From assembly GCA_046047495.1 (NCBI GenBank), contig JBJOHV010000044.1, forward strand, positions 1 to 10,831: a stretch of DNA of 10,831 nucleotides. Reading direction: 5' to 3'. The stretch's first letter is position 1; every line of letters starts with the position of its first letter. Shown piece by piece: positions 1-6,402 of this stretch. Under the pieces are notes generated by a model, which worked only from the letters and a program-made list of their open reading frames with translations, searched no databases and was not told where the DNA came from. Both the position numbers and the translations under genes were made by a program. This stretch comes from NORP240 sp046047495. GTDB taxonomy: Bacteria; Pseudomonadota; Gammaproteobacteria; Pseudomonadales; Pseudohongiellaceae.

Positions 1-615
1 ACGGGCCAGGCCGCCCAGTAAAGGCCCTTGACTGCTCTGCAGCCCCACAAACGTCAGCGGGATCAAGAGCAGCAACGGTGCCAGCAACAGGGCCATGCGG
101 CTCACCAGCTGACCGCCACAGCGGCTGGCCATCAGTGACAGGGCCGCCAGCAACGGCCCGAGCAGGGTCAGGGGTGCCACCCGTACGCCGGCCACCAGTA
201 TCTGGGTCCCATCCGGCGGCGCGATCAACAGCAGCATCACCAGTCCCCACACCAGCGCGGTCTGGGCATCCCGGTCCAGGCTCTGATCCTGGCGGCTGTC
301 ACCCCGGGCGGCGAACACCCAGATCAGGTACAGCAGCATGCTCAGCACCAGGCCCGCGCCAAACCCGTTGCCCTCGGTCCAGGAATCCGCCAGGGCCCAG
401 TCTTCAAGGATCTGGCTGCCTCCCAGGGCGCCGGTGGCCAGCAGCACGAACAGCAGGCCGAACGTGGGACGTTCCACGCTTACCAGTTGCAGCAGGGCCA
501 GGATCGATAATCCGCAGCCGATCCAGACGACCACGCCGAATTCGGTCACCTGCCCCAGGTGCAGGGACAGGACACAGAGGAACAGGGCCAGGAACAGATC
601 GCCGGCGGGCTTCAT
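1..615 (-). CDS. Multi-pass membrane protein of the MoxR/DUF58 operon (3' end outside window)
   Basis: The frame stays open from the ATG at 615 to the window edge, giving the first 205 residues; the C-terminus is missing. The ATG overlaps the TGA of the DUF58 gene (ATGA, 612-615), so translation is probably coupled, and no strong Shine-Dalgarno is visible. The visible part is almost all membrane, with hydrophobic segments near residues 6-22, 26-45, 51-65, 86-102, 122-132, 146-163 and 174-192. By position, a gene after moxR and a DUF58 gene is often a TgpA-type transglutaminase with an N-terminal membrane domain (DUF3488). The layout fits that, but the catalytic domain, if present, lies outside the window. 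It could instead be a separate small membrane protein. The frame and membrane nature are fairly sure; the family is not. Confidence 0.75.
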   Translation of the reverse strand, partial: MKPAGDLFLALFLCVLSLHLGQVTEFGVVVWIGCGLSILALLQLVSVERPTFGLLFVLLATGALGGSQILEDWALADSWTEGNGFGAGLVLSMLLYLIWVFAARGDSRQDQSLDRDAQTALVWGLVMLLLIAPPDGTQILVAGVRVAPLTLLGPLLAALSLMASRCGGQLVSRMALLLAPLLLLIPLTFVGLQSSQGPLLGGLAR

Positions 616-1964
616 GGGCGGCGCCTTTTCTTCGAGTCGGCCGGTGGCAGATCCACCTCCACGAATTGCCGGCCCACCGGCAGGCTGCCCACATCCGCCG
701 CGGTTTCCGGCAGCATGAACACCAGCACGAGGATGCCGGCCCGCTGCCATTGCTCCAGCAGCGAGCGGTGATGATCCGTCCAGCGCCCCACAATCATGAT
801 ATGGAGGCCGTCTTCCGCGAGCACCTGGCGGGGCATGGCCTCGGTACGCTGGGTCACCGCCCGTTGCGGTTCGCAGGCGGCGATGCAGCGATAAAATTCC
901 AATAAATTGGCCAGCGGCTGCCAGTGACGGCCGGTGGCCAGGGCGGTGAGGGTGAAGCCCTCGTTCTGGGCCGACAGACCGATCTCCACCGCCAGGGCCA
1001 GGCGTGCTTCCAGAGGTGCCGGATCGGGCGGGTGGGGCTGCCAGCGGGCGAAATCCTCCAGGGTCAGGTCCAGCATCAGATACACCTTGTCGCGCCGGAT
1101 TTCCTCCGCACCCTCGAACACCTTGCTCATGGGCTGGCCGCGGCGGCTGCCGGCCCGGTGGTCCAGGCGGCGCAGGGAATCCCCGGTCTGGAACGGACGC
1201 GAATAGGCATAGTCCAGGGAGGGACCCTTGCGCGAGGCATCCATCCCCTGGGTCAGCCGCTTGCTGGCCTGTTCGGCGATCTTGCGCAGGGAGGGAATGG
1301 CCACCGGCAGGGTGGCCGGCAATACCGCCACCTCCGCGGCCACCAGCAGGCGCTGGGTGAAGCGGGTGAGGAAGAAAGGAAAATAAGACTGCACCGCGAG
1401 ACCCGGCAGGGTCAGCAGCCCGCGCCGCTGGGGCACCGTGTGGATGCTGACCTGGCACTCATGGCCGGGCGCCAGGACTCCCACATGGGGACGCGACCAT
1501 TCCAGGGGCCAGCGGGTGCGGTGGATGCGCAGTTCCCGCACCGTGAAATTCTGCAGTGCCCGGGGTCCCGTATTGCGCACCTGAATCTGGGACACCAGGG
1601 GCTGGCCCGCCACCGCCACGGCGGGTGTGTTGCGCTGCACGCTGACCCGGGGACGGAAGGCGCTGCCCAGGATCGCCGCCCACCACAGCAGGGCCAAGCC
1701 GGTGGCTGCGGTGGCCAGCAGAAAATCGCTGTTGACCCGGTAACTCTCAAGAAAGATGAACAGGCAGCACAGCAGGATGATCTTGCCCGGTCGGGTCAGT
1801 CCCTCGTAAAACACCGCCCGCGGCAGGCGCGCCAGGATACGGGCCGCGTGCTCCCTGCGTTGGGGGACCAGCCGGAGATTGCTGAACCAGCGCAGCAGCC
1901 GCCACCAGTGCAGTACCAGGGGCTCCTCGGGTACCCGCAGCGGCCGGTCGGCTAATTCACTCAT
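612..1964 (-). CDS. DUF58 domain protein, membrane-anchored partner of MoxR
   Basis: A 450-residue protein. Two hydrophobic segments (about 61-76 and 81-99) anchor it after a basic cytosolic N-terminus. A beta-rich stretch follows (about 105-215). The DUF58 signature is at about 247-285 (YSRPFQTGD, then LRRLDHRAGSRR and KVFEG), leading into a von Willebrand A-like strand, VYLMLDL, at 294-300. The metal-site motif there reads D-x-T-x-E (D299, T301, E303) instead of D-x-S-x-S, so metal-dependent ligand binding may be altered or lost. DUF58 proteins commonly sit next to MoxR ATPases; the exact role is unknown. The gene lies 54 bp after moxR and overlaps the next membrane-protein gene by 4 bp, so the three probably form one transcript. 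The ATG at 1964 is the only sensible start, since ATGs just upstream are in frames that stop at once. Confidence 0.9.
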   Translation of the reverse strand: MSELADRPLRVPEEPLVLHWWRLLRWFSNLRLVPQRREHAARILARLPRAVFYEGLTRPGKIILLCCLFIFLESYRVNSDFLLATAATGLALLWWAAILGSAFRPRVSVQRNTPAVAVAGQPLVSQIQVRNTGPRALQNFTVRELRIHRTRWPLEWSRPHVGVLAPGHECQVSIHTVPQRRGLLTLPGLAVQSYFPFFLTRFTQRLLVAAEVAVLPATLPVAIPSLRKIAEQASKRLTQGMDASRKGPSLDYAYSRPFQTGDSLRRLDHRAGSRRGQPMSKVFEGAEEIRRDKVYLMLDLTLEDFARWQPHPPDPAPLEARLALAVEIGLSAQNEGFTLTALATGRHWQPLANLLEFYRCIAACEPQRAVTQRTEAMPRQVLAEDGLHIMIVGRWTDHHRSLLEQWQRAGILVLVFMLPETAADVGSLPVGRQFVEVDLPPADSKKRRRP

Positions 1965-2018
1965 GGGCTGTGCATTTCACTCGTCATGGGATCAGGTCAT
2001 GGAGTCAGGCCGGACGAT

Positions 2019-2999
2019 CTAGCGGGGTACCGGCGTCTTCTGCAGGATTCCCTGCAGCAGCTCATGGGCGGCGGCGCTGTCGCTGTCGCGGCCATGGCGG
2101 GGCAGGATGCGATGGTCCCACACAGGCGGCACCAGTTTCTGAATATCATCGGCGGACACCTGCTGCCGGCCCTGCACCAGGGCGAAGGCCTTGGCCGCCG
2201 TGGCCAGGTGCATGGCGCCGCGGGGCGAGATGCCCAGCTTGATACCGGGGTCGTCGCGGGTGGCGCGGGCCAGATCGATGATGTAACGGGCAAGGTCCGG
2301 ATGCAGGAACACCTCGCCGCAGGCGCGGCGCAGGGCCAGCACTGAATTCCGGTCCAGCACCGGGGCCGGCAGGGTTCTGGCGGTCTGGCCGTAATCCCCC
2401 AGCAGGTGCAGCTCCGAGTCGAGGCTGGGATAACCGAGACTGATGGCGGTGAGGAAGCGGTCCAGCTGGGCCTCCGGCAGCGGGTTGGTGCTGTCGTAAT
2501 CGATGGGGTTCTGTGTGGCGATCACGGTGAACAGGTCCGACAGGGGCCGGTTGACTCCATCGCTGGCCACGAAGCCCTCCTCCATGGCCTGCAGGAAGGC
2601 GGACTGGCTGCGGGTCGGCGCACGGTTGATCTCGTCCGCCAGCAGGAAGTCGGTGAAGATGGGGCCGGGGGAAAACTCGAATTTGCCTTCCCCCTGGTTG
2701 TACACATTGCCGCCCAGAATATCCGCCGGCAGGATGTCGTTGGTGAACTGGATGCGATTGAAATCCAGGCCCAGGATGCGGGCCATGCTCTTGGCCAGGG
2801 TGGTCTTGCCCACGCCGGGCACATCCACCACCAGCACATGGCCCTTGGCGATCACGCTGGCCAGCAGCAGCTGAATGACGAAATCCTCCCCCAGCCAGTG
2901 GCGTGCCAGGGCCTTGTGAGCCTCATCCAGCAGGGCCAACAAGGCTTTCAGATCGTCGGGTGAGGTGGTCGGCGCGGGAGCGGGGGCCTGGGTATTCAT
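2019..2999 (-). CDS. moxR: MoxR-family AAA+ ATPase
   Basis: A 326-residue cytosolic AAA+ ATPase of the usual MoxR length. Visible motifs in order: Walker A GVGKTT at 62-67; the substrate-loop stretch ILPADILGG at 89-97; Walker B with DEIN at 122-125; sensor 1 ATQNP at 161-165; the LPEAQLDRF segment carrying the arginine finger at 174-182; and sensor 2 GISPRGAMHL at 256-265. All are intact, so an active ATPase is expected. MoxR proteins act as chaperone-like machines in assembling or activating other protein complexes, together with DUF58/von Willebrand A partners; the following gene encodes such a partner. The N-terminus is low-complexity (Ala/Pro/Thr, residues 2-13). The ATG at 2999 is favoured because it lies about 30 bases after the likely transcription start. 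Family assignment is secure; the client protein is unknown. Confidence 0.96.
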   Translation of the reverse strand: MNTQAPAPAPTTSPDDLKALLALLDEAHKALARHWLGEDFVIQLLLASVIAKGHVLVVDVPGVGKTTLAKSMARILGLDFNRIQFTNDILPADILGGNVYNQGEGKFEFSPGPIFTDFLLADEINRAPTRSQSAFLQAMEEGFVASDGVNRPLSDLFTVIATQNPIDYDSTNPLPEAQLDRFLTAISLGYPSLDSELHLLGDYGQTARTLPAPVLDRNSVLALRRACGEVFLHPDLARYIIDLARATRDDPGIKLGISPRGAMHLATAAKAFALVQGRQQVSADDIQKLVPPVWDHRILPRHGRDSDSAAAHELLQGILQKTPVPR

Positions 3000-3035
3000 G
3001 GGCAGATTGGGATTCCGAAAAGCTGGTGTCAGGGG

Positions 3036-3044
3036 ATTGTAGCA
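3036..3044 (-). promoter_or_regulatory. Extended -10 promoter motif for the moxR operon
   Basis: On the minus strand the sequence reads TGCTACAAT: a TG dinucleotide one base before TACAAT, which matches 5 of 6 of the sigma-70 -10 consensus. No good -35 hexamer is seen 16-18 bases further up; that position is taken by the left arm of the inverted repeat (3055-3081). Extended -10 promoters can work without a -35. The predicted start would leave a leader of roughly 30 bases before the moxR ATG. This is motif matching only. Confidence 0.5.
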
Positions 3045-3054
3045 GGGAGATCGA

Positions 3055-3132
3055 GGGACACTGATAACTTAATAACTTAACCCGGATACCCTACAGATAC
3101 GACAAGTTAAGTTATTAAGTTATCAGTGTCCC
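3055..3132. repeat. Perfect 27-bp inverted repeat with 24-base loop (dispersed repeat element)
   Basis: The left arm 3055-3081 begins GGGACACTGATAACTT, and the right arm 3106-3132 is its exact reverse complement. The loop is 3082-3105. Each arm contains a tandem octamer, ATAACTTA twice (3064-3079 in the left arm). The AT-rich arms differ in composition from the high-GC genes around them. The element starts 22 bases beyond the tex stop codon and ends just upstream of the moxR -10. A one-mismatch copy of an arm occurs at 10783-10807, so it belongs to a family. It could be a REP-like element of the kind mobilised by tyrosine transposases (RAYT), a short MITE, or a transcript-end hairpin for tex. 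No T-run follows the hairpin in the tex direction, so it is not a classic intrinsic terminator. Confidence 0.9.
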
Positions 3133-3154
3133 CACCCCGCGCGGCCATCCCGGG

Positions 3155-5506
3155 TCAGCGTTTGCCAAGCTTTTCCTGCAGCAGGGCGCCGAAGCTGCCT
3201 ACCGCGGGTTTCGCCGGGGCTGCCGGCTGGGTTGGTCGTGAGGGCTTTCCTGCTGCGCTCCCTTTGCCGGCTCCGCCCGACTTGCCCTGGGTCTCGTCAT
3301 CCAGTCGCATGGACAGGGCGATGCGCTTGCGCTGCACATCCACCTCCATCACCTTGACCTTCACCACATCGCCGGTCTTCACCACAGAGTGGGGATCCTT
3401 GACGAATTGATTGGACAGGGCCGAGATGTGCACCAAACCATCCTGATGCACACCGACGTCCACGAAGGCGCCGAAGTTGGTGACATTGGTGATGACGCCT
3501 TCCAGTACCATGCCGGGCTTGAGATCCGCGAGGGAGTCCACCCCCTCCTTGAAAGCCGCGGTCCTGAACTCCGGGCGCGGATCGCGGCCGGGTTTCTCCA
3601 GCTCGGCAAGAATGTCGGTCACCGTCGGCAGGCCGAAGGTCTCATCGGTGAAATCCGCCGGATTCAGTTTCGACAGGAAGTCCTTGTCGCCGATGATGTC
3701 GGTGACTTTTTTCCTGCTGGTGGCCAGGATCTTCTTCACCACGCTGTAGGATTCCGGGTGCACCGCCGAGGCATCCAGGGGATTGTCGCCTCCCACGATG
3801 CGCAGGAAGCCCGCCGCCTGCTCGAAGCCCTTGGCGCCGAAGCGGGGCACGGCCTTCAGGTCATTGCGGTTTTTGAAGGCGCCATGTTCATTGCGATAGG
3901 CGACGATGTTGCTGGCGATGGAGGACGACAGTCCCGACACCCGCTTCAGCAGCGCAGCCGAGGCCATGTTCACATCCACGCCCACCGCGTTCACGCAGTC
4001 TTCCACCACCGCATCCAGGCTCTGACCCAGCTTCGCCTGATTGACGTCATGCTGGTACTGACCCACGCCGATGGATTTCGGGTCCAGCTTCACCAGCTCC
4101 GCCAGCGGGTCCTGCAACCGCCGCGCGATGGAAATCGCCCCGCGCACCGTCACATCCAGATCGGGAAACTCCTCCCGGGCGATGTCCGAGGCGGAATATA
4201 CCGAGGCACCGGCCTCGTTCACCATGGCCTTGTCCAGTTTCAATTCGGGATGGCGCTTGATGAGGTCCGCCGCCAGTTTGTCGGTTTCCCTGGACGCGGT
4301 GCCGTTGCCGATGGCGATCAGTTCAACCCCGTGCTTCCTGCACAACTTCGCCAGTACGGCGATGGAGTCATCCCACTGGTTGCGGGGCGGATGGGGGAAA
4401 ATGGCGGTGTCCTCGAGGAATTTGCCGGTACGGTCCACGACGCACACTTTGACCCCGGTTCGCAGCCCCGGATCCAGGCCCAGGGTTACCCGGTTGCCCG
4501 CCGGTGGCGCCAGCAGGATGGCTTTCATGTTGCGGGTAAACACCCGGATGGCCTCATCATCCGCCCGCTCCCGCAAGTCTCCCAGCAGGTCCGTTTCCAG
4601 GCGCAGGGACAGCTTCACCTTCCAGGTCCAGGTCACCACATCACGCAGCCAGGCATCCGCCGGGCGGCCCCTGTCCTCGATGCCGAAGTGCCTTGCGATC
4701 ATCAGCTCGCAGGGGTCGGTGGCACCGGCTTCCACACCCGCGCTGCCGATCTCCACCGCCAGGAAGCCTTCCTTGCGACCACGGAACACCGCCAGGGCAC
4801 GGTGGGATGGCACCTTGTTGAGCCGCTCCCGGTAATCGAAGTAATCGCTGAACTTGGCGGCCTCGGCGGTCTTGTCCTCGAACACCCGGGAACGCAGCTC
4901 CCCCTGCTCCCACAGATGGGAGCGCAGTCGCCCGGTGAGGGCGGCGTCCTCACTGAAGCGCTCCATCAAAATAGACCGGGCACCTTCCAGGGCGGCCTTG
5001 ACGTCGGCGATGCCGTTGCTGCGCCCGTCGCTGTCGATGTACTCCTCCGCCACCTGTTGCGGATCCAGGCCGGGATCGGCGTACAGCCGGTCCGCCAGGG
5101 GTTCCAGACCGGCCTCGATGGCGATCATGGCCTTGGTGCGACGCTTGGGTTTGTAGGGCAGGTAAAGATCTTCCAGTTCGGTCTTGGTGTCCGCTTCCCG
5201 CAGCTGTTTTTCCAGGGCCGGGGTCAGTTTGCCCTGTTCGGCGACGCTGGCCAGGATCACCTCGCGGCGCTCTTCCATTTCCCGCAGATAGCGCAGGCGC
5301 ACTTCCAGGTCCCGCAACTGCAGATCGTCCAGACCCCCGGTGGCTTCTTTACGGTAGCGGGAGATGAAGGGCACCGTGGCACCCTCGTCCAGCAGGGTGA
5401 TGGCGGCGGCCACCTGTGCCGGTTTGACGGTCAGCTCGCTGGCGATCTTGTGAATGATTGTGGAGAGTGCGTCGGTTGCGGAAGTTGCGGAAGTTTCGAA
5501 AGCCAT
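3155..5506 (-). CDS. tex: Tex family RNA-binding transcription accessory protein
   Basis: A 783-residue protein matching Tex (YhgF) over its whole length. The helical Tex N-terminal region is at about 14-200 and includes FISRYRKEATGGLDD (47-61) and DLYLPYKPKRRTK (113-125). The YqgF/RNase H-like domain is at about 337-470 (LGLDPGLRTG at 342-351, AIGNGTASRETD at 398-409). Helix-hairpin-helix repeats are at about 508-570 (VNMASAALL, VPRFGAKGFEQAAGFLRI). The C-terminal S1 domain is at about 664-735 (EGVITNVTNFGAFVDVGVHQ). A low-complexity Gly/Ala/Pro/Lys tail follows, ending in SFGALLQEKLGKR. Tex binds nucleic acid, mainly through S1, and affects transcription and gene expression. The ATG at 5506 has an AGGA 5 bases upstream. 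The gene is divergent from yaeQ, and its 3' end faces the inverted repeat. Confidence 0.97.
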   Translation of the reverse strand: MAFETSATSATDALSTIIHKIASELTVKPAQVAAAITLLDEGATVPFISRYRKEATGGLDDLQLRDLEVRLRYLREMEERREVILASVAEQGKLTPALEKQLREADTKTELEDLYLPYKPKRRTKAMIAIEAGLEPLADRLYADPGLDPQQVAEEYIDSDGRSNGIADVKAALEGARSILMERFSEDAALTGRLRSHLWEQGELRSRVFEDKTAEAAKFSDYFDYRERLNKVPSHRALAVFRGRKEGFLAVEIGSAGVEAGATDPCELMIARHFGIEDRGRPADAWLRDVVTWTWKVKLSLRLETDLLGDLRERADDEAIRVFTRNMKAILLAPPAGNRVTLGLDPGLRTGVKVCVVDRTGKFLEDTAIFPHPPRNQWDDSIAVLAKLCRKHGVELIAIGNGTASRETDKLAADLIKRHPELKLDKAMVNEAGASVYSASDIAREEFPDLDVTVRGAISIARRLQDPLAELVKLDPKSIGVGQYQHDVNQAKLGQSLDAVVEDCVNAVGVDVNMASAALLKRVSGLSSSIASNIVAYRNEHGAFKNRNDLKAVPRFGAKGFEQAAGFLRIVGGDNPLDASAVHPESYSVVKKILATSRKKVTDIIGDKDFLSKLNPADFTDETFGLPTVTDILAELEKPGRDPRPEFRTAAFKEGVDSLADLKPGMVLEGVITNVTNFGAFVDVGVHQDGLVHISALSNQFVKDPHSVVKTGDVVKVKVMEVDVQRKRIALSMRLDDETQGKSGGAGKGSAAGKPSRPTQPAAPAKPAVGSFGALLQEKLGKR

Positions 5507-5531
5507 TACGATCCTGTCGATTGTCTGTGTG

Positions 5532-5561
5532 TTGGTGTCGGGCGGGGCATTCTACTACACT
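5532..5561 (+). promoter_or_regulatory. Possible yaeQ promoter in the tex-yaeQ divergent region
   Basis: The 81-bp gap between the tex and yaeQ start codons must hold promoters for both genes. On the plus strand TTGGTG (5532-5537) and TACACT (5556-5561) are 18 bases apart, a weak match to sigma-70. On the minus strand TAGAAT (5554-5549) is a good -10 candidate for tex, 5 of 6, but has no clear -35. The two -10 regions would overlap, so the promoters may compete. Weak evidence. Confidence 0.3.
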
Positions 5562-5587
5562 CCCTGTCTTTCGCCGCAGCAGAACCC

Positions 5588-6154
5588 ATGGCACTCAAGC
5601 CCACCATCTACAAAGCCCAGATCGCCCTGGCCGACATGAACCGGGACGTGTACGAGAGCCTGACTCTCACCGTGGCCCGGCACCCCTCGGAAACCGCCGA
5701 GCGCATGCTGGTGCGGGTGCTGGCCTACTGCCTCGACTACCGTGAAGGGCTGAGCTTCGGGCGCGGCCTCAGCACCGCCGAGGACCCGGATCTGTGGGCC
5801 CACAGCCTGCACGGCTCGGTGGACCTGTGGATCGAGGTGGGGGAGCCGCTGGTGGAGCGAATCAAGAAAGCCACCCGTCAGGCGGCGGCGGTGAAGGTGG
5901 TCAGCTTCAACTCCAAGGCCGGGGTATGGTGGAGCCAGAACCAGGCTGCCCTGGCGGCCCTGCCCGTTGATGTCCTGCAGCTGGACTGGCTGCAGGTACA
6001 GCAGTTCGCCACACAGCTGGAGCGCACCATGGACCTCACCATCAGCATCAGCGGCGAGAGTCTCTATATCAATTCACCCAAGGGTGATTGTGAGGTGAGC
6101 TGGCAGGTGCTGCAGAGTGCCGATCAGGGCTCAAGCTCATCATCAGGCCAATAG
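5588..6154 (+). CDS. yaeQ: YaeQ family protein (PD-(D/E)XK-like fold)
   Basis: A 188-residue cytosolic protein close in length and sequence to E. coli YaeQ. Shared blocks are the N-terminal MALKPTIYKAQI, RHPSETAERMLVR (31-43), FGRGLS (57-62), DLWIEVGEP (79-87), RIKKA (91-95) and WWSQNQ (114-119). The family has a fold related to PD-(D/E)XK nucleases; E83 and the basic RIKK segment are in the right region for a degenerate active site, but no enzymatic activity is established. The ATG at 5588 was chosen because homology begins there, although the frame is open far upstream on the strand opposite tex. No strong Shine-Dalgarno is seen. The last 31 bp overlap the convergent small gene, which may explain the odd Ser-rich end (GSSSSSGQ). 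Confidence 0.93.
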   Translation: MALKPTIYKAQIALADMNRDVYESLTLTVARHPSETAERMLVRVLAYCLDYREGLSFGRGLSTAEDPDLWAHSLHGSVDLWIEVGEPLVERIKKATRQAAAVKVVSFNSKAGVWWSQNQAALAALPVDVLQLDWLQVQQFATQLERTMDLTISISGESLYINSPKGDCEVSWQVLQSADQGSSSSSGQ

Positions 6155-6402
6155 GGCTTGCGCTCGCCTCCCAGCCAGGTCTGGCCGGCGATGCGGGACA
6201 GGATGGACTGCAACTCCTCCGGGCTCATGTCGATATGCTCCACCACCCGGCCATACAGCATCACGGTGGACACTGAGCGGCCCCGCATCTCCTTCTGGGC
6301 CTGCTGCAGACACACCAGCACGATGCGCTCGCGGCGGGTGAGGCCGTCGCGGGCATCGGGAATCTGATCGTGATCGTGCATCACTTTCCGCAGTGCGGTC
6401 AT
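6124..6402 (-). CDS. Small conserved-looking cytosolic protein coupled to the hydrolase gene
   Basis: A 92-residue, charged protein with no signal peptide or membrane segment. The middle is predicted helical (TRRERIVLVCLQQAQKEM, 22-39), followed by SVSTVMLYGRVVEHIDMS (43-60) and PEELQSILSRI (61-71). The layout looks like a small helix-rich domain, possibly a winged-helix type, but the family is not recognised. The ATG at 6402 overlaps the TGA of the upstream hydrolase gene (ATGA, 6399-6402), which is the best evidence that it is real and translated by coupling; no Shine-Dalgarno is needed or seen. Its 3' end overlaps the 3' end of yaeQ by 31 bp on the opposite strand. A later start at the second Met (residue 8) is possible. 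No function is assigned. Confidence 0.7.
   Translation of the reverse strand: MTALRKVMHDHDQIPDARDGLTRRERIVLVCLQQAQKEMRGRSVSTVMLYGRVVEHIDMSPEELQSILSRIAGQTWLGGERKPYWPDDELEP

Noticed and set aside
924..1955. 343-residue plus-strand open frame
   Set aside because: Antisense of the DUF58 gene; Gln/Gly/Arg-rich composition typical of a shadow frame, no recognisable motif.
3055..3132. Inverted repeat as an intrinsic terminator of tex
   Set aside because: The stem is long and AT-rich on its inner side and no T-run follows in the tex direction; a related arm elsewhere points to a dispersed repeat instead. A terminator-like effect is still possible.
3389..5587. Very long plus-strand open frame running through the whole tex region into yaeQ
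   Set aside because: It is the antisense of tex in a high-GC genome; the product has no family resemblance before the YaeQ start at 5588, while tex is complete on the other strand.
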